From: Fusibacter bizertensis
GTDB taxonomy: Bacteria > Bacillota > Clostridia > Peptostreptococcales > Acidaminobacteraceae
NCBI RefSeq assembly: GCF_029914245.1
Contig: NZ_JARYZI010000012.1
Location: forward strand, 1 to 64,000
Reading direction: 5' to 3'
DNA length: 64,000 nt
Shown: positions 1 to 8,337 of the stretch, piece by piece
Numbering within the stretch: position 1 is the stretch's first letter
How the letters are laid out: each line of letters starts with the position of its first letter
Position numbers and translations under genes: made by a program
The notes under the pieces: generated by a model
Seen by the model: the letters and a program-made list of their open reading frames with translations, nothing else
Told to the model about the DNA's origin: nothing
Databases searched by the model: none

Positions 1-53
1 CTTTAAATCGACATCTTCAAAAGAATTACGTTTTTGGTTTTTTTCATTTGCGC

Positions 54-75
54 TATTCAATTTTCAAGGTCCTGT
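54..75 (-). other. conserved rRNA-operon leader motif
   Basis: Read on the minus strand this stretch contains ACCTTGAAAATTGAAT, a phrase that commonly precedes 16S or 23S rRNA genes in Firmicutes. It lies downstream of two strong leftward promoters, so the most likely reading is the 5' leader of an rRNA operon whose 16S gene starts just beyond the left edge. The rRNA itself is not in the window, so this is inference from a short motif plus promoter context. Confidence 0.6.
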
Positions 76-140
76 TTCACCTCTTTGTTGTAAAGTTATA
101 AGTTTTAAAACTTAGCGTTTACAACGCCGACAGCTATTTG

Positions 141-169
141 ATTATAGCAAACTTAAAATTCATTGTCAA
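141..169 (-). promoter_or_regulatory. strong sigma-A promoter, proximal of a tandem pair
   Basis: On the minus strand TTGACA (164-169) and TATAAT (141-146) are both exact consensus and separated by exactly 17 bases. The bases just upstream of the -35 are A-rich, as in UP elements. It fires leftward into the rRNA-like leader, away from every gene in the window. Confidence 0.85.
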
Positions 170-255
170 TAGAAAACTTTGTTTTTTTTAATTTGCTTTT
201 TACATTGTTGCCGCAACATTTAACATTTGTTTTACTGTTGTGAAGCGACTTGATA

Positions 256-284
256 ATAATAACATCTCCATTAGTTAGTGTCAA
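256..284 (-). promoter_or_regulatory. strong sigma-A promoter, distal of a tandem pair
   Basis: On the minus strand TTGACA (279-284), a 17-base spacer and TATTAT (256-261) form a near-perfect promoter about 115 bases upstream of the first one. Tandem promoters of this strength are typical of rrn operons in Firmicutes. Confidence 0.75.
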
Positions 285-353
285 CAACTTTTAGCAAGAA
301 ATTTCAACATCTAAAAAGAAAATGTATTCGTAATTTTCAGACGAATTCTTCTG

Positions 354-384
354 TAAAAAAAGGAACTCATTTTTTGAGTTCCTT
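354..384 (-). terminator. rho-independent terminator after the topoisomerase operon
   Basis: AAGGAACTCA (360-369) and TGAGTTCCTT (375-384) form a perfect 10-bp stem with a 5-base loop. On the minus strand it runs into a T tract (354-359). It would end the leftward transcript carrying the 526-900 gene, and possibly parE-parC, before the rRNA promoters. Confidence 0.85.
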
Positions 385-525
385 AAATTAATCATTGTAA
401 AGTTCCTACATTATATAGCTAATAATTATATTCACTTCTAGCTTCAACCGTTATCCATCGTAGATAGCTAATTGCTGATATATATACATCAACTAATCAT
501 TGCCATCAAAGGATATGGTGTAGAT

Positions 526-900
526 TTAAATCAAATCAAAGATTTCTCGAGTTGTTACTTCAAACACTAAGTAGCGATTGAAGTAATTTCGTTTTGTTAT
601 GAGGATTTCATATCCATCTTTTTCAAAGATCATACCTCTACCGTAGTGTTTCAGAAAATGCCAGCCCATCTCTTGCATCCTTAATATAAAAGCATCTTCA
701 CTATCGGTATAACCGACAAATGACAAGCTTTTCATAGAAATACGTTGTATTTGACCTTTTCTACTCGTTTCTAATCTACAAATTCCAGTTGCTACATCTA
801 GGTACTTGAGTTCATAACTTGCTTTTACGATAAGCCCAATTGCTAAAGCCATAATAGTATAGCGAAAAGCTTTTTTTGTACGTTCACTAACATTACACAT
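526..900 (-). CDS. small single-pass membrane protein, function unknown
   Basis: This encodes 124 residues and I do not recognise the family. After a short basic N terminus (about residues 1-12) there is one hydrophobic helix (about 13-30, including IMALAIGLIV). The remaining part is a soluble alpha/beta-looking domain with several aromatic residues and no cysteine pair or catalytic motif I can name. A good AGGAGG site sits just before the ATG. It lies 44 bases downstream of the topoisomerase A gene on the same strand and is followed by a strong terminator, so it is probably the last gene of that transcript. The position next to an rRNA operon says nothing certain about its role. Membrane anchoring is visible; everything else is unknown. 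Confidence 0.7.
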   Translation of the reverse strand: MCNVSERTKKAFRYTIMALAIGLIVKASYELKYLDVATGICRLETSRKGQIQRISMKSLSFVGYTDSEDAFILRMQEMGWHFLKHYGRGMIFEKDGYEILITKRNYFNRYLVFEVTTREIFDLI

Positions 901-944
901 ACCCGACCTCCTTAGAAAGACATTTTATGTTATACCCTTTAAAT

Positions 945-3137
945 TTAAAACTTAATCCACTTATTTATAGTTAATTTTTCTAGAGGATCAATTTCTTCTC
1001 CAGATTTTGGTATATCAGTTACGCGGAATCTTTCAATATTTTCAAATGGATGTAGTTCAGTTTGAAACATTGCCGTCATTGTTGAGCCTTTTTTCAACCT
1101 AAAAGTTTGTATCCCTTTAGTATTTTTCGTTACTTTTTCAGTTATAACACTAGTATTAAATACAATTGCACGGATTTCTTTGCTTGATTCACGGATTGCT
1201 GTTATATCACTTTCCTCAGAAAAATACATAATCTTTACAACTTTAGATTCATCTGAGTACGCTTTAACCAGTTTTTTTCTATTGGTTTTAGTCTTGTAGG
1301 CTTCAAGAGGCACTCTTGCAACTTTACCATTTTCAAATCCAAATATCATAAAACCAGCAAAGTCATTTGTTACTACACAATATAAGACTTCTTCATTGGT
1401 CTCAAGACCTAAAATATTTGGTAAGTATACACCTAAATTACTAACTTTATGATCTTCTATTTCATGAAGTTTCATTTTATAAGCATTGTGTTGATTTGTA
1501 AAAAATATAATTTCATCTTTATTGGACCCATCTATTTCTTGTAGAATCTCATCTTCTTCTTTCATCTTGTGATCACCACTTGATCTCCATGAAACCAAAG
1601 AAACTTTCTTCAAGTAATTGTGAGCCGTGAAAAATACTTTTAAATTATAATCTTCAATATGTTCCTCTGGAACATGCTGTACAACATCGAGTTCAGAAAC
1701 AAGATTTGTCTTTCTTGGTATACCAAATTTCTTGATTATACCTTGAAGTTCTTTGATGATAACTTTGTCAATTTTTTTATCATTATTGACTAGATCCATT
1801 AATCTTTTCATTTCGGCTTCTAGTCCTTCAATTTCGCTTACTCTATTAAGAATATATTCTTTATTCAGACTACGAAGTCTAATATCCGCAACAAAATTAG
1901 CTTGTATTTCATCGATACTAAACGCTGTCATCAGGTTGGGAATAACGAGTTTATCTTGTTCTGTTTCCCTGATAATCTTGATTGCAGCATCAATATCTAA
2001 CAAGACTTTCTTCAAACCGTAAAGCAAATGAAGTTTCTCGTTTATCTTATCAATATCATAAAGGGCACCTCTTTTGATACAGTTACGCCTGAACATTAAC
2101 CATTCCATTAGAATGCCTTTTACACCTAATACCATCGGTCTACCTGAAATAAGAAGATTCATATTACATGAAAAGCTATCTTCTAGCGTTGTAAATTTAA
2201 ACAACTTAGCGATTAACTTCTCATAGTCAGTCCCTCGTTTAAGATCAATTGCAATTTTAAGACCTTTTAAATCTGTTTCATCACGAATATCATTTATCTC
2301 TTTTATTCTACCAGCCTTGATCAGTTCAACTACTTTTTCAATGATCTGTTCTACCGTCGTTGTATAAGGAATTTCAGTAATTTCAAGCATATTTTCACTT
2401 TTAAGATACTGAACCTTCCCCCTTATTTTAAAAGATCCCAAACCTGAATCATAAATTTTATGCATATCCGATTTGCTATAAATTAATTCTCCACCTGTTG
2501 AAAAATCAGGTGCAGGCATGATATCGATTATTTCAGCTCCAGGATTTTGAATAAACGCGATTGTCGCTTCACAGAGCTCCTTTAGATTAAAACTAGGAAA
2601 GTTGCTTGCCATTCCTACTGCGATTCCCTTGTTTGGGTTTGCCAATATATTAGGAAAAGTTGTAGGCAATAACATTGGTTCTTCCATTGTACCATCATAG
2701 TTGTCAACAAAATCTACTGTGTTTTTATCTATATCACCAAATATTTCTTCACATATCGCGTCAAGTTTGACTTCGGTATATCTAGGTGCTGCAAATTTCA
2801 TATCTCTAGAAGTAACCTTACCAAAGTTTCCTTTTGAATCGATAAATGGAAGTAATAATGATTCATTGCCTTTTGCGAGTCTAACTAATGTTGCATAAAT
2901 CGCTTGATCACCATGTGGATTTAATTTCATAGTTTGTCCAACGACATTTGCTGATTTCGTTCGATTACCTTTTAGTAATTTCATTTTATACATTGTATAA
3001 AGAATTTTTCTATGAGAAGGTTTAAAGCCATCAATCTCAGGTATCGCTCTTGAAACAATTACACTCATAGCATAAGGCATGTAGTTCTTCTCAAGCGTTT
3101 CGACGATCACTTGATCTGTATAATGTAGTTTCTTCAT
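945..3137 (-). CDS. parC: type IIA DNA topoisomerase, subunit A (ParC/GyrA-like)
   Basis: This is the DNA cleavage/rejoining subunit of a type IIA topoisomerase, partner of the ATPase encoded just upstream. The N-terminal winged-helix/tower region is clear: PYAMSVIVSRAIPEIDGFKP at 21-40, and the catalytic tyrosine in AAPRY at residue 120. At 730 residues it is shorter than typical GyrA (about 800-875). The C-terminal half keeps only part of a beta-pinwheel and I see no GyrA-box (QRRGGKG), which favours a ParC-type decatenase over gyrase. The quinolone-determining region reads HGDQAIYAT where E. coli GyrA has HGDSAVYDT, so the Ser83 and Asp87 equivalents are Gln and Ala. It starts 21 bases after the parE-like stop and is surely co-transcribed. 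A second canonical gyrase is expected elsewhere in the genome. Confidence 0.85.
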   Translation of the reverse strand: MKKLHYTDQVIVETLEKNYMPYAMSVIVSRAIPEIDGFKPSHRKILYTMYKMKLLKGNRTKSANVVGQTMKLNPHGDQAIYATLVRLAKGNESLLLPFIDSKGNFGKVTSRDMKFAAPRYTEVKLDAICEEIFGDIDKNTVDFVDNYDGTMEEPMLLPTTFPNILANPNKGIAVGMASNFPSFNLKELCEATIAFIQNPGAEIIDIMPAPDFSTGGELIYSKSDMHKIYDSGLGSFKIRGKVQYLKSENMLEITEIPYTTTVEQIIEKVVELIKAGRIKEINDIRDETDLKGLKIAIDLKRGTDYEKLIAKLFKFTTLEDSFSCNMNLLISGRPMVLGVKGILMEWLMFRRNCIKRGALYDIDKINEKLHLLYGLKKVLLDIDAAIKIIRETEQDKLVIPNLMTAFSIDEIQANFVADIRLRSLNKEYILNRVSEIEGLEAEMKRLMDLVNNDKKIDKVIIKELQGIIKKFGIPRKTNLVSELDVVQHVPEEHIEDYNLKVFFTAHNYLKKVSLVSWRSSGDHKMKEEDEILQEIDGSNKDEIIFFTNQHNAYKMKLHEIEDHKVSNLGVYLPNILGLETNEEVLYCVVTNDFAGFMIFGFENGKVARVPLEAYKTKTNRKKLVKAYSDESKVVKIMYFSEESDITAIRESSKEIRAIVFNTSVITEKVTKNTKGIQTFRLKKGSTMTAMFQTELHPFENIERFRVTDIPKSGEEIDPLEKLTINKWIKF

Positions 3138-3158
3138 TTTGCACCTCTATTCTATGAA

Positions 3159-5129
3159 TTAGCTTAAGTCGAGCATTTCTAAATATTGTTCTCCATGATC
3201 TTCAATAAACTCTTTTCTGCCATCTAAGTCATCACCTAAAAGCACATCAAACATATGTTGCGTCTCTATAATATCACTTGGTGTAACGCGGATTAATCTT
3301 CTCGTATCAGGACTCATAGTCGTTAACCACATCATGTCTGGATCATTTTCACCAAGACCTTTTGAACGTTGAATTGAGTATTTCTTGTTAAGCTTTTTGA
3401 CATAATCATTCTTCTCTTTCTCATTATATGCAAAAAAAGTCTTTCCATCATGTGCAATTTCAAACAATGGCGATTCAGCAATAAATACATTTCCTCTTTC
3501 AATCAAAGTAGGAATCAGTCTATAAATCATTGTTAAAACCAGTGTCCTTATCTGATAACCATCGACATCAGCATCCGTACATATTATAATTTTATCCCAT
3601 TTTAGATTTTCATAACTAAAGGTATCTAGATCTTTATTATGACGCGTTTTTATTTCTACGCCACACCCTAAAACTTTTATTAAATCAATAATGATATCAG
3701 ACTGAAAGATCTTCTCATAATCTGCTTTCAAACAATTTAATATCTTTCCTCTGATTGGCATTAAAGCTTGAAACTCACTATCTCTAGCAAGTTTACATGA
3801 ACCTAGGGCTGAATCCCCTTCTAGAATATAGACTTCTCGTCTATTCGTGTCTTTGGTGCGACAGTCAACAAATTTTTTCACACGATTCGTTACATCTATC
3901 TTAGAACTCAATGTCTTTTTCAGATTTAACCGCGTCGTTTCAGCCTTCTCGCGCGACCTCTTGTTGATTAATACTTGTTCTGCTATCTTCTCAGCATGTT
4001 CTTTGTTTTCAATAAAATATATTTCAAGGTTTTTTTTGATCATATCGGTAATAAACTCTTGTACAAATTTATTAGTGATTGATTTCTTGGTTTGATTTTC
4101 ATAGCTAGTTATCGTTGAGAAACTCGTTGTAACTAAAATCAAACTATCTTGAATATCAATAAATGAAATCTTTTTCTCGTTTTTGGTGTATTTATTTAAT
4201 TGCTTGATAAATTTGTCTAGTTCATATACAAAAGCATTTTTAACTGCTTTATCAGGAGAACCACCGTGTTCAAGGTAACTTGAGTTATGAAAATACTCAA
4301 GTGTATTTACTTCGTTATTAAATGCAAAAGCAACTTGGGCTTTTGCTTTATACTCAGGCATATCATCACGATCACGACCTCTGCCTTCATCTTCAAAGTA
4401 TACAACACTTGTAAAATTCTTTTCCGCTCCAATTTCAGAGACATAGTCTTCTATCCCGCGTTCGTACATAAACTCAAAAGTTAGTTCAGAAAACTCATCT
4501 TTCAAAACAAAATTTATACCAGGATTTACAATTGACTGCTTTTTCATAATATCTTGAAAATATTCAATTGGAATATCTATGTCTTTAAAAACATCGAGAT
4601 CTGGTCTCCATCTTATTTGTGAACCAGTGCTTTTATACTTTGCTGGTGTTTTTTTAAAGCCACCTTCAGCAATCTCGCCTTTCAAGAAATGTAATTCATA
4701 TTCAAATCCATCTCTATGAATAATTACATCCATATACTCAGAACTATATTGAGTCGCGCATAATCCCAGACCATTTAGTCCCAAACTAAACTCGTATACT
4801 GAAGAATCATTGTTATTATATTTACCTCCAGCATAAAGTTCAGTAAAAACTAACTCCCAGTTGTATTTTTCCTCTTTGCTATTATAATCAACTGGAATAC
4901 CGCGCGCTTGATCAATAACAGAAATTGATAAATCTTTATGCCTAATTACTGTTATTTCTTTACCAAAACCGCCTCGTGCTTCATCAATTGAATTCGATAA
5001 TATCTCGAAAAAAGAGTGTTGACAGCCTTCAAGTCCATCAGATCCAAAAATTACCGATGGTCTTTTTCTTACCCTATCAGCACCTTTTAAGGACGTAATA
5101 CTTTCATTATTGTAATTGGTTTTACTCAT
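3159..5129 (-). CDS. parE: type IIA DNA topoisomerase, subunit B (ParE/GyrB-like)
   Basis: This is the ATPase and TOPRIM subunit that pairs with the downstream subunit A. In order it shows the GHKL ATPase domain (ILSNSIDEAR with the Mg-binding Asn, then DQARGIPVD and the ATP-lid glycines GLNGLGL), the transducer with its QTK loop (ENQTKK), and the TOPRIM domain with EGDSA and CTDADVDG metal ligands. Length is 656 residues, normal for ParE or short GyrB. The ATG follows an AGAGGTG site. It is the first gene of the operon. A LexA-type box and a plausible promoter lie directly upstream, which suggests DNA-damage control. Divergence from standard GyrB (for example the unusual IDEARGGFGKE) matches the atypical partner. 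Confidence 0.85.
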   Translation of the reverse strand: MSKTNYNNESITSLKGADRVRKRPSVIFGSDGLEGCQHSFFEILSNSIDEARGGFGKEITVIRHKDLSISVIDQARGIPVDYNSKEEKYNWELVFTELYAGGKYNNNDSSVYEFSLGLNGLGLCATQYSSEYMDVIIHRDGFEYELHFLKGEIAEGGFKKTPAKYKSTGSQIRWRPDLDVFKDIDIPIEYFQDIMKKQSIVNPGINFVLKDEFSELTFEFMYERGIEDYVSEIGAEKNFTSVVYFEDEGRGRDRDDMPEYKAKAQVAFAFNNEVNTLEYFHNSSYLEHGGSPDKAVKNAFVYELDKFIKQLNKYTKNEKKISFIDIQDSLILVTTSFSTITSYENQTKKSITNKFVQEFITDMIKKNLEIYFIENKEHAEKIAEQVLINKRSREKAETTRLNLKKTLSSKIDVTNRVKKFVDCRTKDTNRREVYILEGDSALGSCKLARDSEFQALMPIRGKILNCLKADYEKIFQSDIIIDLIKVLGCGVEIKTRHNKDLDTFSYENLKWDKIIICTDADVDGYQIRTLVLTMIYRLIPTLIERGNVFIAESPLFEIAHDGKTFFAYNEKEKNDYVKKLNKKYSIQRSKGLGENDPDMMWLTTMSPDTRRLIRVTPSDIIETQHMFDVLLGDDLDGRKEFIEDHGEQYLEMLDLS

Positions 5130-5161
5130 TTGTCACCTCTTTAAGTTATCTATCATTCTTT

Positions 5162-5191
5162 ATAATATCAAACTTACCTATATTTGTGCAA
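5162..5191 (-). promoter_or_regulatory. likely promoter of the parE-parC operon
   Basis: On the minus strand TTGCAC (5186-5191) and TATTAT (5162-5167) are separated by 18 bases, about 35 bases before the parE ATG. The fit is moderate; the strength comes from its position between the LexA-type box and the gene. Confidence 0.5.
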
Positions 5192-5202
5192 GGACTTTCA
5201 TC

Positions 5203-5216
5203 GGAACGTACGTTCT
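5203..5216 (-). promoter_or_regulatory. LexA-type SOS box upstream of parE
   Basis: The 14-mer AGAACGTACGTTCC (minus strand) contains the perfect palindrome GAAC-GTAC-GTTC. It fits the Bacillus consensus CGAACRNRYGTTYC at every position but the first. It lies about 12 bases upstream of the proposed -35 of the parE-parC promoter. A second box of the same type occurs at 62400-62413. Confidence 0.65.
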
Positions 5217-5221
5217 TGCTC

Positions 5222-5277
5222 AAAAAAAACCAGTCGCTAACACCAAAATGGCATCAACGCTGGTTTTATATTATTCA
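5222..5277 (-). terminator. terminator overlapping the HD-GYP stop codon
   Basis: On the minus strand AAAACCAG and CTGGTTTT close a long imperfect hairpin followed by a run of T. It begins at the last codons of the HD-GYP gene and insulates it from parE. Confidence 0.75.
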
Positions 5278-6338
5278 ATCATAGTCACAATTTCGATATC
5301 AATATGTCGCCTTAAATCTATATAATCCTCACCCACTCTTACAAGCGGTCTTGCAGGATCATCTTTATATGTCATAATGATTTCGCCGTGCTGCTCGTTG
5401 TTTAAAATTACTTTATGTCCTATATAAAAATGAGAAATATTTGATAAAAACGTTTTAGACATTGAAAAATCTAAGGATTTATGGCATTTTTCTAAGATAT
5501 AACTTATTGCTTCAAATGGATGCATTGCCTTTTTATAAACTCTGTCTTGTGTCATTGCACAATATACATCTGCTACTGCAACTATCTTAGCTAAATAATT
5601 AATCTCATTTCCTTTCAATCCGTTTGGATATCCAGAACCATCCACACGCTCATGGTGTTGCATCACACCTTGAAGTACGTCATACGAAATATTTGGAATA
5701 TCTTTAATTAAAATATAACCAAGTATTGCATGCGTCTTCATAACTTTAAACTCTTCAGCTGTTAAAGTAGTAGGTTTATTTAAAATCTGATCTGGAATAT
5801 TACATTTTCCAATATCATGGAGCAAGCCTGCTAAAGCTGCTTCTTTAATCTTTACATCATCTAGACCACACCATTTTGCAATTAAGCCAGAAATCATGGA
5901 AACTCTAACAGAATGATCAAATGTGTAATCGTCATACGCATGAATTTGCCACATTTTTCTGGTAAAGTGATCATCATTAAGAATCGCTTCATACAGTGGT
6001 TCTAAAGCATCATCTATCTCTTGATAGATAGGAACTCTTCCAAGTCTAAATTCAGTGTAAATCGACTTAAACTTAACCACAGTTGATCTATATTTTTCTT
6101 CAACATCACTAGGTGCTTCTTTTGGAATACGATAAGCACTTTTTTCAGAGTTTTGAATTTCTTCTGAATTCCCCTTTGATGAGATATTAACTTCAAATAT
6201 CATTTTTCTTTTTAAAAAATCAATATGATTATCTGATAGCTCTGTATCTGCACCAATGAGCAGTATATCGTTTTCGTCAAACACGTCATCAAGCAATATC
6301 ATGCCTGGTTCAACCTCTGAAACTCTTAGCTTTGCCAT
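5271..6338 (-). CDS. HD-GYP domain c-di-GMP phosphodiesterase
   Basis: This 355-residue cytosolic protein should hydrolyse cyclic di-GMP. The N-terminal part (1 to about 55) starts like the small domain often seen before HD-GYP in Firmicutes. The HD-GYP core follows with HDIGKCNIP, the GYP signature in HHERVDGSGYPNG and the later ADVYCAMTQDRVYK segment, so all metal-ligand motifs are present. The last 60 residues look like a small beta-rich domain. No membrane segment or receiver domain is visible, so the input signal is unknown. It stands alone between SSB and the topoisomerases with its own terminator. A second, related HD-GYP protein lies at 13983-15047 beside the pilus genes. Confidence 0.9.
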   Translation of the reverse strand: MAKLRVSEVEPGMILLDDVFDENDILLIGADTELSDNHIDFLKRKMIFEVNISSKGNSEEIQNSEKSAYRIPKEAPSDVEEKYRSTVVKFKSIYTEFRLGRVPIYQEIDDALEPLYEAILNDDHFTRKMWQIHAYDDYTFDHSVRVSMISGLIAKWCGLDDVKIKEAALAGLLHDIGKCNIPDQILNKPTTLTAEEFKVMKTHAILGYILIKDIPNISYDVLQGVMQHHERVDGSGYPNGLKGNEINYLAKIVAVADVYCAMTQDRVYKKAMHPFEAISYILEKCHKSLDFSMSKTFLSNISHFYIGHKVILNNEQHGEIIMTYKDDPARPLVRVGEDYIDLRRHIDIEIVTMIE

Positions 6339-6450
6339 CTAGTCACCTTTGAATTATTTTATCTTACAAAAATATTATAATATTTTACAGCCAAAAACTC
6401 CAGCACAAATATTTATACTATTTTAACAAAGGAAACAATTCAGCGCCACT

Positions 6451-6837
6451 TTACGATTCAATTTCTTCTTGTGACATAGTATGTTTTCTAAATTCTGAGT
6501 TAACTGGCTCTAAAAAATGGACCCTTTCACCAACAATTTCTGTTAAGTATACATTCTCACCATCAGTGTTTTCAAACACCGACGTCGCAACTCTTCCTGC
6601 AACACTTACCATCGCCCCCTTTAAAAGATACTTGCAGCAGTTTTCTGCTTGCTTTCCCCAAACGATTACACGTGGAAAATCAGCCGTTGCTTTTCCTTCA
6701 TTCTTTTTTTCTTCTTTTTGTGAATTTGCATAATAGCGATCAATTGCAATGCTAAATTTAGTGACACAATTCCCATCTTGTAATACTTTTAGTTCAGGTG
6801 TTTGCACCATTCTACCTACTAAACTCACTTGATTCAT
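6451..6837 (-). CDS. ssb: single-stranded DNA-binding protein (short form)
   Basis: The protein binds single-stranded DNA through an OB fold. The N-terminal MNQVSLVGRM, the central VTKFSIAIDRYY and FPRVIVWGKQAENCCKYL, and the G-AGR turn (GAMVSVAGRVAT) are the usual SSB landmarks. It has only 128 residues. The flexible glycine/glutamine-rich tail and the acidic DDDIPF tip that recruits partner proteins in housekeeping SSB are absent; it ends in SQEEIES. That makes an accessory paralogue more likely than the main replicative SSB, as with Bacillus SsbB. It has a strong AGGAGG site and appears monocistronic. Confidence 0.88.
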   Translation of the reverse strand: MNQVSLVGRMVQTPELKVLQDGNCVTKFSIAIDRYYANSQKEEKKNEGKATADFPRVIVWGKQAENCCKYLLKGAMVSVAGRVATSVFENTDGENVYLTEIVGERVHFLEPVNSEFRKHTMSQEEIES

Positions 6838-6923
6838 AACGCCTCCTTAAATTTGGGATATTTTTACAATTATAGTTTATCCATTTTTTACCATATTGTC
6901 AATAATTTAATAATTCAAACCAC

Positions 6924-6951
6924 TTGTTTTCATCTTAAGATGCATTATAAT
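6924..6951 (+). promoter_or_regulatory. promoter of the MFS transporter gene
   Basis: TTGTTT (6924-6929) and a consensus TATAAT (6946-6951) are spaced by 16 bases. Transcription would start near 6958, so an upstream in-frame ATG at 6950, which overlaps the -10 box, cannot be the start codon. Confidence 0.7.
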
Positions 6952-6994
6952 GAATATGTATTTCGAAAGTCGAAGCATTAGGAGAATGTCATCT

Positions 6995-8305
6995 ATGTGG
7001 CCAAAATTTATTAATCGTATTCACATTCGGTCAAATTCACCAATGGATCCTAAATTTAAAATAAATATTTTCAACGGTATTGCACTTGCTATTTCTGTGA
7101 ACCTAGTAAATCCTTATTTTGCCAAATTTGCAGAGCGCTTAGGTGCAAATGCCTATCAGATTGCATCACTGAATTCATTACCTGCTTTTTTTAGTTTATT
7201 TGCTCTCATTCCTGGTGCAATTTTTTTAGATGTTTTAGGTAACAAGCAAAAAAACACAGCTTTATTGATGCTTTTTCATAAAATATTTTACTTGTTAATT
7301 GCTTTTGTTCCACTTGTAAAAACCGTATCCCAACCATGGCTTTTTATAATCTTAATCGCTATTATGAACTTACCAGGTTCAATTTATACGATGGGTTATC
7401 AATCGAGTATTGCTGATATCTTTTCGCCATCAGAACGTGGACAAGCAATGAGTTTAAGAAATAAATTTTCTGATATGTTCCGTTTGATCATTACTTTCTC
7501 GTCTGGAATTTTATTATCTATTCCCAAAGATTCTAATAATATCATAAAAATGTATCAATTTTTCTTTATCGTTTCCTTTGTTGTTGGGTTAGTTGAAGTA
7601 TATACTTTTAACAAATTTTCTGAAGAACCTCTGCGTTTGCTTATTACATTTAAAAAAGAAAAAAAAGGCACAAAGTCTATTAACTTTTCAGCAATAAAAA
7701 AAACATTAAAAGAAAGCCTGCAGTTTATTATTCAAAATAAAAATTTCAAAAAATTTATGCTTGCATCAATTTTGTTTCATTTTGGATGGCAAATGGGATG
7801 GCCTCTATTTAACATCTATACCATTACAAAACTCGGTGCTACTGAAGCCTGGTTAAGTGCACTTTCTATCGCAGGCGGTCTTGCTTCTATTCTCACTGCA
7901 ACGCGTTGGGCTAAATTCGCTGATAGATATGGTTATACACTTACTGCATTTATAGCCACTTTCGGTATGAGTATCACCCCTTTCTTATATGTCCTTAGCG
8001 ATTCTTTAGCTATGTTAGTTTTATTCAACATCGTCATTGGCTTTTCAATTACTGGTACAGTTTTAGTTCTTTTCAACCTGTTGCTCGAGACTACTCCAAC
8101 ACAAAACAGAACTACTATCATCGCTATTTACAACACAATCATTGCACTTTCAGCGACAATCACACCAATTATCGGTGTGTGGATTATGAATTTTACTTCT
8201 CTAGAAACTTCTCTAATCATCACTGGTATCTTCAGATTTATTGGCTGCTTTGCATTTTTAATCATCAGTGGTAGTTTAATCAAAAGAAAAAAAAGCTACT
8301 ACTAA
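6995..8305 (+). CDS. major facilitator superfamily transporter
   Basis: This is an integral membrane transporter with about 12 hydrophobic segments. MFS features include the DVLGNKQK loop between helices 2 and 3 of the N-terminal half, the ADIFSPSERGQAMSLR segment in the middle and a second repeat with WAKFADRYG. The substrate cannot be told. I place the start at 6995: AGGAGA (6980-6985) is 9 bases upstream, while the longer frame from 6950 begins inside the promoter. That gives 436 residues. An alternative ATG at 6986 touches the ribosome site. It is monocistronic and convergent with fprA; its stop codon lies within the terminator hairpin they share. Confidence 0.8.
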   Translation: MWPKFINRIHIRSNSPMDPKFKINIFNGIALAISVNLVNPYFAKFAERLGANAYQIASLNSLPAFFSLFALIPGAIFLDVLGNKQKNTALLMLFHKIFYLLIAFVPLVKTVSQPWLFIILIAIMNLPGSIYTMGYQSSIADIFSPSERGQAMSLRNKFSDMFRLIITFSSGILLSIPKDSNNIIKMYQFFFIVSFVVGLVEVYTFNKFSEEPLRLLITFKKEKKGTKSINFSAIKKTLKESLQFIIQNKNFKKFMLASILFHFGWQMGWPLFNIYTITKLGATEAWLSALSIAGGLASILTATRWAKFADRYGYTLTAFIATFGMSITPFLYVLSDSLAMLVLFNIVIGFSITGTVLVLFNLLLETTPTQNRTTIIAIYNTIIALSATITPIIGVWIMNFTSLETSLIITGIFRFIGCFAFLIISGSLIKRKKSYY

Positions 8306-8332
8306 TTAAATATCAATAATTAGCAGCAGCTT
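8285..8332 (-). terminator. terminator between the MFS gene and fprA
   Basis: A 16-bp stem (8293-8308 with 8317-8332, two G-T pairs) ends in a T run on the minus strand, so it terminates fprA. The same hairpin covers the end of the MFS gene and may also slow transcription from that side. Confidence 0.8.
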
Positions 8333-8337
8333 AATAT

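Noticed and set aside
6950-6994. Upstream ATG for the MFS transporter, 15 codons earlier
   Set aside because: This ATG overlaps the -10 box and would not be in the transcript; the AGGAGA site fits the ATG at 6995.
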